In this document: positions 42,901 to 48,615 of the stretch, in pieces
How positions within the stretch are numbered: the first letter of the stretch is position 1
How the letters are laid out: the number at the start of each line of letters is the position of its first letter
Assembly (NCBI GenBank): GCA_902798755.1
Contig: CADBYC010000020.1
Span: 1 to 48,615, forward strand
Length of the DNA: 48,615 bases
Direction of reading: 5' to 3'
DNA from: an uncultured Ruminococcus sp.
GTDB lineage: Bacteria > Bacillota > Clostridia > Oscillospirales > Acutalibacteraceae
Notes under the pieces: generated by a model
Databases searched by the model: none
Told to the model about the DNA's origin: nothing
What the model saw: only the letters and a program-made list of their open reading frames with translations
Made by a program: the position numbers and the translations under genes

Positions 42901-43664
42901 CGAACTGCGAGTTCGATTCCGCCAAGGCGATGGCTGACGCGGGCGCTGAGGCTGAGATCATCGTTATCAACAACTTAAGCGCCGATGGTATCCGACAGAG
43001 CGTCGAAAAATTCGCCGACGCGCTGAAAACCGCTCAGATGGTATTCATTCCCGGCGGCTTCTCCGGCGGCGACGAGCCCGACGGCTCCGCGAAGTTCATC
43101 ACTGCGTTCTTCCGCAACGCCGCCGTCAAAGAGGGCGTGACCGACCTGCTCGATAACCGCGGCGGTCTGATGTGCGGTATCTGCAACGGCTTCCAGGCGC
43201 TGATCAAGTTAGGTCTTGTGCCCTACGGCAAGATCATCGACGCCGATGAGACCTGCCCGACCCTGACCTATAACACCATCTCCCGCCATCAGAGCCGTAT
43301 CGTCCATACCCGCGTCGCGTCCAACAAGAGTCCGTGGCTCTCTCTGACCAACGTCGGCGACGTCTACACCGTCCCGATCTCTCATGGCGAAGGTCGATTC
43401 CTGTGCTCTGAGGAGCTGGTACGCCAACTTGCCGCAAACGGTCAGATCGCGACCCAGTACGTAGATTTACAGGGCAACGCTACAACCGACGTCCATTTCA
43501 ACCCGAACAACTCCGTCTACGCCATCGAGGGCATCACCTCTCCCGACGGCAGAGTATTCGGCAAGATGGGTCACTCCGAGCGCAAAGGCAGCTACCTGTA
43601 CAAGAACGTCCCCGGCAACTACGATATCAAAATGTTTGAGGCTGCTGTCAAGTATTTCAAATAA
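39978..43664 (+). CDS. purL: Phosphoribosylformylglycinamidine synthase, single-chain
   Basis: 1228 residues. Converts FGAR to FGAM using glutamine and ATP. The large single-chain form fuses the synthase and glutaminase parts. The synthase half has YWSDHCRHTTF and NETHNHPTEIEPFGGAATC. A second AIR-synthase-like half follows (SIGGKDSMSGSFEDL). The C-terminal class I glutaminase begins VLIPSFPGTNCEFD, with the nucleophile C1069 in CGICNGFQ and the SHGEGRF histidine. No separate purQ or purS is needed. Start at 39978 behind CGGAGG. It is the last gene of the run, followed by a terminator. Confidence 0.96.
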   Translation: MVYRIYVEKREGLQNEAKALLSELSDLLSIKSLTDVRVINRYDAENITEELFDYAVKAVFSEPQLDIATETIDTEGATVFAVEFLPGQFDQRADSAAQCIQIISQGDRPLIRSAKVYVLYGDLTDAEIEQIKKYVINPVEAREASLEKPATLAVQYDIPTTVKTLDGFNELDREGLERFVADYGLAMDADDIAFCQQYFQSERRDPTITEIRMIDTYWSDHCRHTTFLTTIDSVKFEDELLQSAYDEYISVRKNLGRTKPICLMDLATIAVRQLKKDGKLNKLDESEEINACTVKMDVEVDGKTEPWLLLFKNETHNHPTEIEPFGGAATCIGGAIRDPLSGRAYVYGAMRVTGAADPTVPVSETIEGKLPQRKIVTTAAAGYSSYGNQIGLATGIVDEIYHPGYAAKRMEIGAVIAAAPAENVRREVPAPGDVVILLGGATGRDGIGGATGSSKAHNAHSVETCGAEVQKGNAPEERKLQRLFRNSEATRMIKRCNDFGAGGVSVAIGELADGLDIDLNAVPKKYEGLDGTELAISESQERMAVVVEPENVEAFLALAKTENLNACPVAVVKAEPRLTMTWNGNKIVDISREFLNSNGAEKHIDITPAAPQNYDKTISGTFAENMKQLASDLNVCSKRGLSERFDSTIGAGTVLMPFGGKNQLTPIQAMVQKVSVEKKHTDTVSLMAWGYNPLITEKSPYHGAYLAVVESVSKLIATGASFEDVYLTFQEYFEKPGTDGKRWGKPLSALLGAFKAQMNLGIGSIGGKDSMSGSFEDLDVPPTLVSFAVTTDKAENIISPEFKTAGDKVYLLTPDYDENGLPETDSLIALYNKVTDLMRAGKVIAAYTPTIGGIAEAVMKSAFGNGFGFKFNEDVALDKLFGYCYGAFLLESADDIDGTLIGTVTDDGSFTYGTESVAENDILNIYEDKLEGVYSCNIPDTKAPVENFSFEDETRPTASIKVARPKVLIPSFPGTNCEFDSAKAMADAGAEAEIIVINNLSADGIRQSVEKFADALKTAQMVFIPGGFSGGDEPDGSAKFITAFFRNAAVKEGVTDLLDNRGGLMCGICNGFQALIKLGLVPYGKIIDADETCPTLTYNTISRHQSRIVHTRVASNKSPWLSLTNVGDVYTVPISHGEGRFLCSEELVRQLAANGQIATQYVDLQGNATTDVHFNPNNSVYAIEGITSPDGRVFGKMGHSERKGSYLYKNVPGNYDIKMFEAAVKYFK

Positions 43665-43677
43665 TTGCAGACACAAC

Positions 43678-43710
43678 AAAACGCCGATGGATCAAGCTCC
43701 ATCGGCGTTT
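43678..43710. terminator. Bidirectional terminator between purL and the lipoprotein gene
   Basis: AAACGCCGATGGA (43679-43691) and TCCATCGGCGTTT (43698-43710), perfect thirteen-base-pair stem with A and T flanks. It ends both the rightward pur run and the leftward lipoprotein gene. Confidence 0.88.
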
Positions 43711-43735
43711 ATTCTTATGCTGTGTCGGTAATAAA

Positions 43736-44497
43736 TCAAGATTGCGTGATCGCGAGATTGATCTGGCGGACAGAGGCGGCGTTGTTAGTCGTGTCATAGC
43801 CAAAATAAACCGTGAGCGATTTATCGGACGTCTTATCGCCGTCCTGCGTGCTGTTGAAATAAGAGAGCTCAATGGATACGCCGCTGTCATCTGACGAGAT
43901 CTTGACCTCCGAGTTAGGAGCTCCGAGCTTGTCGATCACGTCTTTGAAAGAGGATTGATCCTTCAGACCGCTGTAGGCGTAGGAAATACCGAATTCATTG
44001 CCGATCATGTCGACCTCGCTGAGGACGCCCTCGTCGATCGGGAGCTCTTTCCCCGTGTCATTATTCGCCAGCGTGATATTGCAGATCTTGTCGCCCTTGG
44101 ACAGGGAGAGACCCGTAGACACATCGGGCTCAATGACCTTCTGGTCGGTACTCAGCTCAAAGCTGAGCTCCTTGAGCTCCTTGACGGTCGTTTTGCCGAC
44201 GGTAACGGTCTGACCGTCCAGCTCGGCGTCAAGGCTGAATTCGGCGTTCGGCGCATCTTGCGCGAACCAGTACTGATAGAGATATGACGGATCCTCCTGA
44301 TCCTGATCCTGCGCTTCCATATTCTTCATGTCGATGTTCGCCTCAACAAACGCCTTCGCCTTCTCAAAATCAGCGCGAATCGCGGCGGCGCCGTCCGACG
44401 ATACGGTCGGATTCACGTCGACGACCTTAGTAGCGCCGCAGGCGCAAAGGCTGACAATCAGTGTGAGCGCTAACAGTAATACTAATACTTTTTTCAT
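43736..44497 (-). CDS. Lipoprotein of unknown function
   Basis: 253 residues. A type II signal peptide, KKVLVLLLALTLIVSLCAC, places the lipidated cysteine at C20. The mature part is acidic, with a linker rich in D, Q and E (about residues 60-70) and beta-rich segments (LDGQTVTVGKTTVKELKEL, LDKG-type turns). It is probably held on the outer face of the membrane. No family recognised. GGAGG precedes the ATG. It has its own promoter and converges on purL. Confidence 0.85.
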   Translation of the reverse strand: MKKVLVLLLALTLIVSLCACGATKVVDVNPTVSSDGAAAIRADFEKAKAFVEANIDMKNMEAQDQDQEDPSYLYQYWFAQDAPNAEFSLDAELDGQTVTVGKTTVKELKELSFELSTDQKVIEPDVSTGLSLSKGDKICNITLANNDTGKELPIDEGVLSEVDMIGNEFGISYAYSGLKDQSSFKDVIDKLGAPNSEVKISSDDSGVSIELSYFNSTQDGDKTSDKSLTVYFGYDTTNNAASVRQINLAITQS

Positions 44498-44526
44498 GCT
44501 TTTACCTCCTGTAATAAAGTAGCATA

Positions 44527-44556
44527 ATTATAATGTATAGGAAAACGATTTGTCAA
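44527..44556 (-). promoter_or_regulatory. Promoter of the lipoprotein gene
   Basis: On the minus strand: TTGACA (44551-44556), 18-bp spacer, TATAAT (44527-44532). Confidence 0.75.
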
Positions 44557-44675
44557 TCGAAAAAATTGTGCTGATAGCCTATTGAAAACACAATATATAG
44601 TCGATTTGTGCAGAGTGCATAAAATTATTCCAAAAACTTCGGCGTATTTCTCAAATGTAAATTTTCTGTAATTTA

Positions 44676-44704
44676 TTGCATTTTCACCCCTTATAGTCTA
44701 TAAT
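44676..44704 (+). promoter_or_regulatory. Promoter of the S10 ribosomal protein operon
   Basis: TTGCAT (44676-44681), 17-bp spacer, TATAAT (44699-44704). It gives a leader of about 300 nt before rpsJ. The gene-free stretch 44498-45015 holds two divergent promoters and the structured leader. Confidence 0.78.
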
Positions 44705-44749
44705 AAACCCTGCGTGACTGCACAAGATATGCGATGAAGCGGGAGGTTG

Positions 44750-44770
44750 CAACGCGAAGCGTTGGTTTTT
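44750..44770 (+). terminator. Leader hairpin 1, attenuator-like
   Basis: CAACGC-GAA-GCGTTG followed by G and T5, only about 40 nt after the expected transcription start. Stem of six base pairs. Confidence 0.55.
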
Positions 44771-44823
44771 CCGTGGAGTATGTCCGATTTTAAACCGGGC
44801 GAAAGAATAGTTTGAGCTTTTGA

Positions 44824-44887
44824 TGACATTGGGGTTGCTATGTCATTACTGCGCCTGACATTGGGGTTGCTATGTCATTACTGCGCC
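44824..44887 (+). repeat. Tandem 32-bp repeat, two identical copies, each a hairpin
   Basis: Copies at 44824-44855 and 44856-44887 are identical with no spacer. Each begins TGACAT and has ATGTCA 16 bp further on, forming a six-base-pair stem. They lie in the S10 leader between the two terminator-like hairpins. Confidence 0.9.
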
Positions 44888-44902
44888 ACTGTGCTTCCGG
44901 TT

Positions 44903-44928
44903 GCCGAGATTCGGCTATCGGCTTTTTT
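44903..44928 (+). terminator. Leader hairpin 2, terminator with alternative pairing
   Basis: GCCGA (44903-44907) can pair with TCGGC at 44918-44922, followed by T6, to form a terminator. It can pair instead with TCGGC at 44911-44915, which would remove it. Further hairpins follow at 44944-44961 (AACACCC/GGGTGTT) and 44970-44988 (TCGGC/GCCGA) before the rpsJ ribosome site. Confidence 0.5.
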
Positions 44929-45015
44929 AACGGATGGGGTAGGAACACCCGGACGGGTGTTTGAAAAGTTCGGCTTCAGTCGTGCCGACCCAAACAATAT
45001 TTAGGAGGCGAAGAT

Positions 45016-45327
45016 ATGGCAGTCAAGGAAAAAATCAGAATCAGATTAAAGGGCTACGATCACCAGCTGGTCGACCAGTCCGCAGAGAGAATCGTTGCTA
45101 CCGCAAAGCGTACCGGTGCGAGAGTTTCGGGTCCTGTCCCGCTCCCCACCGAGAAGCAGGTCGTCACCATTCTCCGCGCTGTCCATAAGTATAAGGATAG
45201 CCGTGAACAGTTCGAGATGCGCACCCACAAGCGCCTGATCGACATTTTGAGACCGTCCAATAAGACAGTCGAGGCTCTTATGAGCTTAGAGCTCCCTGCC
45301 GGCGTTGAGATTGAGATCAAGTTATAA
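45016..45327 (+). CDS. rpsJ: 30S ribosomal protein S10
   Basis: 103 residues, normal length. [40 protein letters not shown] and [20 protein letters not shown] are hallmarks. It is also known as NusE in antitermination. First gene of the operon behind a structured leader; ribosome site TAGGAGG. A GTCGGC/GCCGAC hairpin (45391-45406) lies in the 106-bp gap before rplC. Confidence 0.98.
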   Translation: MAVKEKIRIRLKGYDHQLVDQSAERIVATAKRTGARVSGPVPLPTEKQVVTILRAVHKYKDSREQFEMRTHKRLIDILRPSNKTVEALMSLELPAGVEIEIKL

Positions 45328-45433
45328 TCGGTCATAACCCAAACCTATTATAATAAGACCATTCCCAACCTACCACGCAGACAGGGTCATGTCGGCAAAA
45401 GCCGACCAATAACCTAAAAGGAGGATATACAGA

Positions 45434-46066
45434 ATGCAGAAAGCATTAATCGGCAAGAAGATCGGTATGACACAGATCTTCGACGAGAAGGGAAAAGTAG
45501 TTCCCGTAACCGTAGTCGAGGCGGGTCCTTGCGTCGTATCGCAGGTCAAGACCGTCGAGACCGACGGCTACACAGCCATCCAGATGGGCTTTGGCGATAT
45601 CAAGCCTAAGCACGTCACAAAGCCCCTGCAGGGCCACTTCAAGAAGGCTGACGTAGCCCCCAAGAGAATTCTCAAGGAATTCAGATTCGATGATTGCTCG
45701 GCTTATGAGCTGGGTCAGGTCATCAAGGCAGATTTATTCGCAGCAGGTGACAAGGTCGACGTCACGGGCAAGAGCAAGGGTAAAGGTTATGCCGGCGTTA
45801 TCAAGCGCTGGAACTTCGCTCGCTTAAAGGAATCTCACGGTACCGGCCCTAACGCGCGTCACGGCGGTTCCATGGGTGCTTGTTCTTCTCCCTCCAGAGT
45901 ATGGAAGGGCAAGAAGATGGCAGGCCACCTGGGCGCTGAGAAGGTCACCGTTCAGAACCTCGCCGTAGTCAAGATCGACGCTGAGGATAACCTCATCGCC
46001 ATCAAGGGCGCCATTCCCGGCGCAAACGGCGGCTACGTTGTCATCAAAGACAGCGTAAAGGCTTAA
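45434..46066 (+). CDS. rplC: 50S ribosomal protein L3
   Basis: 210 residues. Early assembly protein near the peptidyl-transferase centre. N-terminal [20 protein letters not shown], central [19 protein letters not shown] and [20 protein letters not shown] (the loop with the usual methylated glutamine region), and a C-terminal [15 protein letters not shown]. Ribosome site AAAGGAGG. Confidence 0.98.
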   Translation: MQKALIGKKIGMTQIFDEKGKVVPVTVVEAGPCVVSQVKTVETDGYTAIQMGFGDIKPKHVTKPLQGHFKKADVAPKRILKEFRFDDCSAYELGQVIKADLFAAGDKVDVTGKSKGKGYAGVIKRWNFARLKESHGTGPNARHGGSMGACSSPSRVWKGKKMAGHLGAEKVTVQNLAVVKIDAEDNLIAIKGAIPGANGGYVVIKDSVKA

Positions 46067-46082
46067 GGAAGGAGGAAATCAC

Positions 46083-46706
46083 ATGCCTAACGTACAGGTT
46101 TTAGATATGCAGGGCAAGAAGGTTTCTACCGTAGACCTTGCAGATTCGATTTTCGGCATCGAGCCGAACGCGGCAGTTATGCACATGATGGTGGTAAGCT
46201 ATCTTGCTAACCAGCGTCAGGGCACCCAGTCCGCTCTCACCCGTAGTGAAGTTTCCGGCGGCGGTAGAAAGCCCTGGAGACAGAAGGGTACAGGCCGTGC
46301 CCGTCAGGGTTCGACCCGCGCACCCCAGTGGTACCACGGCGGCGTAGTATTTGCTCCTAAGCCCAGAGATTATCGCTTCTCTGTCAACAAGAAGGTCAAG
46401 AGACTGGCGATGAAGTCCGCTTTATCCGCTAAGGCTCAGGCTGAGGAGATCATCGTCATCGACAAGATCGCTTTCGATGAGATCAAAACCGCTAAGGCTG
46501 CCGCAATGCTCAGCGCAGTAGGCAGCGAGCGCAAGGCGCTCATCGTTCTGCCCGAGATCGACGAGAAGGCTATCAAGTCTTATCGCAACATTGCCGGCGT
46601 CAAGACCGCTCAGGTCAACGAGCTGAATGTTTATGACATTCTTAATGCCGACAAGCTGATCATCGCGAAGGACGCGCTCACTAAGATTGAGGAGGTATAC
46701 GCATGA
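46083..46706 (+). CDS. rplD: 50S ribosomal protein L4
   Basis: 207 residues. The long loop with [20 protein letters not shown] and [20 protein letters not shown] reaches into the exit tunnel. In proteobacteria L4 controls its own operon by binding the leader; whether it does so here is unknown. Ribosome site AAGGAGG. It overlaps rplW by 4 bp. Confidence 0.98.
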   Translation: MPNVQVLDMQGKKVSTVDLADSIFGIEPNAAVMHMMVVSYLANQRQGTQSALTRSEVSGGGRKPWRQKGTGRARQGSTRAPQWYHGGVVFAPKPRDYRFSVNKKVKRLAMKSALSAKAQAEEIIVIDKIAFDEIKTAKAAAMLSAVGSERKALIVLPEIDEKAIKSYRNIAGVKTAQVNELNVYDILNADKLIIAKDALTKIEEVYA

Positions 46707-46993
46707 TTGCACAAGATATCGTAATCCGCCCCATCATCACTGAGAAGTCGATGCAGGACATTACCGCTAAGAAGTATGTTTTCGAGGTAGCGAAGAACGC
46801 TACTAAGATAGATGTCGCCAGAGCTGTAGAAGAGCTCTTCAAGGTCAAGGTCGAGAAGGTCAACACCGTTCACGTCCGCGGTCGTATGAAGAGACAGGGC
46901 CGTTTCGAAGGCTACACCCGTAGCTGGAAGAAAGCCTATGTACAGCTGACTGCCGACAGCAAACCGATCGAGTTTTTTGAAGGCATGATGTAA
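46703..46993 (+). CDS. rplW: 50S ribosomal protein L23
   Basis: 96 residues. Docking protein at the exit tunnel for trigger factor and [32 protein letters not shown] and [20 protein letters not shown] are typical. Coupled to rplD. The 106-bp gap to rplB contains a GGGATG/CATCCC hairpin (47052-47069). Confidence 0.97.
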   Translation: MIAQDIVIRPIITEKSMQDITAKKYVFEVAKNATKIDVARAVEELFKVKVEKVNTVHVRGRMKRQGRFEGYTRSWKKAYVQLTADSKPIEFFEGMM

Positions 46994-47099
46994 GCCTGTC
47001 TCCGCGAAAATACAGAAAACTACTAAACGATTAACACAGGCATGAATGTATGGGATGCGCCATCATCCCGCAAAGCCATCATGAGGAGAGTGAAATAAC

Positions 47100-47905
47100 A
47101 TGGCTATTAAGGTTTATAAGCCGACAACTAACGCAAGACGTAATATGTCGGTTACGGATTTCTCCGGACTTTCCAAGGTCGCTCCCGAAAAGAGCTTGCT
47201 CGAACCTCTGAAGAAGCACAGCGGTCGTAACAGCTACGGTCGTATCACCGTGCGTCACAGAGGCGGCGGCAACAGGAGAAAATACCGTATTATTGATTTC
47301 AAGAGACAGAAATTTGACGTAGAAGGTATCGTTAAGACCATCGAGTACGATCCCAACCGCTCCGCGTTCATCGCGCTGGTCGAGTATGAGGACGGCGACT
47401 TAAGGTTGGCTACAAGGTAGTCGCAGGCGAGACCGCGGATATCAAGCCCGGTAACGCTCTTCCGCTCAAGAACATCCCCACCGGTACTTTCGTACACAAC
47501 GTAGAGCTTTATCCCGGCCGCGGCGCTCAGCTCGCTCGTGCAGCCGGCAACATGGCTCAGCTCATGGCTAAGGAAAACGGCTATGCGCTCCTCAGACTGC
47601 CCTCCGGCGAGCTGAGAAACGTACCCGAGACCTGCATGGCTACCATCGGTCAGGTCGGCAACATCGACCATGAGAACGTCAAGATCGGTAAAGCCGGTCG
47701 TAAGAGAAACATGGGTATCCGCCCGACCGTCCGCGGTTCTGTCATGAACCCGAATGACCACCCGCATGGTGGTGGTGAGGGTAAATCCCCTGTCGGCCGT
47801 CCCGGCCCTGTTACCCCCTGGGGTAAGCCGGCTCTCGGTTATAAGACCAGAAAGTCCAACAAGGCGTCCGATAAGCTCATCGTAAGACGCAGAAACAGCA
47901 AGTAA
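47100..47905 (+). pseudogene. rplB: 50S ribosomal protein L2, disrupted by an apparent 28-nt loss
   Basis: The first 100 codons are good L2 ([49 protein letters not shown]), then the frame runs into TAG at 47418. From 47399 another frame continues perfect L2 ([20 protein letters not shown] ... [15 protein letters not shown] ... [12 protein letters not shown]) to 47905. Compared with B. subtilis L2, nine residues like KRYIIAPKN are missing at the join. A loss of 28 nt would restore both frame and the usual 277-residue length. L2 is essential, so an assembly or sequencing error is likely. A real lesion would need a second copy or frameshifting. Confidence 0.9.
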
Positions 47906-47929
47906 GGCAGAAAGGAAGGAACTTAATTT

Positions 47930-48202
47930 ATGAGTAGAAGTACTAAAAAAGGACCTTTTGTTCAGCCGGTGCTGCTCAAAAGAGTTCAGGAAATGAACGA
48001 AAAGGGCGAGAAGAGAATCTTAAAGACCTGGTCAAGATCCTCGACTATCTTCCCTGAATTTGTAGGTCACACGTTTGCTGTTCATGACGGCAGAAAGCAC
48101 GTTCCGGTATACGTTACCGAGGATATGGTCGGTCACAAGCTCGGCGAGTTTGCTCCCACCCGTACCTTCCGCGGCCATGCCGGTTCCAAGACAAGTAAGT
48201 AA
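47930..48202 (+). CDS. rpsS: 30S ribosomal protein S19
   Basis: 90 residues. [20 protein letters not shown] at the start, [19 protein letters not shown]-like centre ([20 protein letters not shown]) and [15 protein letters not shown] at the end. Head protein contacting S13. Ribosome site AAAGGAAGGA. Intact. Confidence 0.98.
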   Translation: MSRSTKKGPFVQPVLLKRVQEMNEKGEKRILKTWSRSSTIFPEFVGHTFAVHDGRKHVPVYVTEDMVGHKLGEFAPTRTFRGHAGSKTSK

Positions 48203-48220
48203 GGCAAAGGAGAGATAAGA

Positions 48221-48556
48221 ATGGAAAGTAAGGCATATCTGAATTATGTCCGTATCTCACCTCGCAAGGTTTCCGTCGTACTTGACCTCATCAGAGGCAA
48301 GGACGTAAAGCTGGCGAAGGCTATTCTTGAGCAGACTCCTAAGGCCGCTTGCGAGCCGCTGTTAAAGCTGCTCAAGTCCGCAGTAGCAAATGCTGAGAAT
48401 AACCACGATATGGATGTGGCAAGTCTTTATGTGGCTGAGTGCCATGCAAGTCAGGGCCCCACACTCAAGCGTATCCGTCCCCGCGCACAGGGCAGAGCCT
48501 TCCGCATCGACAAGAAGACCTCGCACATCACCCTGGTGCTCAAGGAAAGAGAATAA
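48221..48556 (+). CDS. rplV: 50S ribosomal protein L22
   Basis: 111 residues. [20 protein letters not shown] and [18 protein letters not shown], with the C-terminal loop [20 protein letters not shown] that lines the exit tunnel. Ribosome site AAAGGAGAG. Intact. Confidence 0.98.
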   Translation: MESKAYLNYVRISPRKVSVVLDLIRGKDVKLAKAILEQTPKAACEPLLKLLKSAVANAENNHDMDVASLYVAECHASQGPTLKRIRPRAQGRAFRIDKKTSHITLVLKERE

Positions 48557-48568
48557 GGAGGTAGAGTT

Positions 48569-48615
48569 ATGGGCCAGAAAGTTAATCCGCACGGTTTACG
48601 TGTAGGTATCATCAA
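48569..48615 (+). CDS. rpsC: 30S ribosomal protein S3, 5' end only
   Basis: MGQKVNPHGLRVGII is the invariant S3 N-terminus. The gene runs off the end of the window after 15 codons. Ribosome site AAGGAGG. Its position after rplV fits the S10 operon order. Confidence 0.95.
   Translation, partial: MGQKVNPHGLRVGII

Noticed and set aside
44824-44887. Tandem 32-bp repeat as a CRISPR array
   Set aside because: The copies are directly adjacent with no spacer, only two exist, and they lie in a ribosomal operon leader with no cas genes in the window.

Overview
The window looks like a chromosome segment of a Clostridia member, most likely Oscillospirales/Ruminococcaceae (Ruminococcus-like). The signs are a secreted protein with a dockerin domain, vegetative promoters of the TTGACA/TATAAT type with 16-18 bp spacers, a CIRCE element, PyrK/PyrD-type dihydroorotate dehydrogenase, and the order rpsJ-rplC-rplD-rplW-rplB-rpsS-rplV-rpsC. 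Housekeeping genes favour C or G at the third codon position. Several genes between 6.4 and 18.1 kb are much more AT-rich.

Layout. 1-3.0 kb: a CIRCE-controlled small heat-shock protein, a broken ORF, tRNA-Pro with a deleted tRNA fragment beside it, and a membrane-anchored secreted protein. 3.1-20.8 kb: an accessory region bounded by two identical 47-bp palindromic repeats in the same orientation. Just inside the left copy is a large serine recombinase, followed by an XRE/DUF3990 toxin-antitoxin-like pair. Next comes a four-gene cassette of SNF2 helicase, long beta-class DNA methyltransferase, DUF2971 protein and type III-like helicase-nuclease. A possible nuclease, a DUF6809-like protein, a multi-hairpin segment, a dockerin-transglutaminase protein and a small mobile-element-type ORF complete it. 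The right repeat lies against a tRNA(CAT) gene. 21.0-21.4 kb: a small corrinoid-adenosyltransferase-like protein with a degenerate P-loop.

21.5-43.7 kb: a long run of same-strand nucleotide synthesis genes: pyrC-carB-pyrK-pyrD-pyrF-pyrE-pyrB-pyrI-guaB-purE-purF-purM-purN-purO-purH-purD-purL. It starts behind a promoter and a terminator-bearing leader and ends at a strong terminator. Together the genes make UMP (except carA) and much of IMP, and begin the route to GMP. Six of the seven gaps of more than 60 bp between pyrF and purL hold short terminal-inverted-repeat elements of at least four families. PurF lacks the N-terminal catalytic cysteine, and PurH is split into a stand-alone formyltransferase and a PurO-type cyclohydrolase.

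43.7-48.6 kb: a convergent lipoprotein gene, then the S10 ribosomal protein operon behind a leader of about 300 nt with two terminator-like hairpins and a tandem 32-bp hairpin repeat. rplB is broken by an apparent loss of about 28 nt, which is either a sequence error or a real lesion. The best candidate for an incompletely described system is the helicase-methyltransferase-DUF2971-nuclease cassette.
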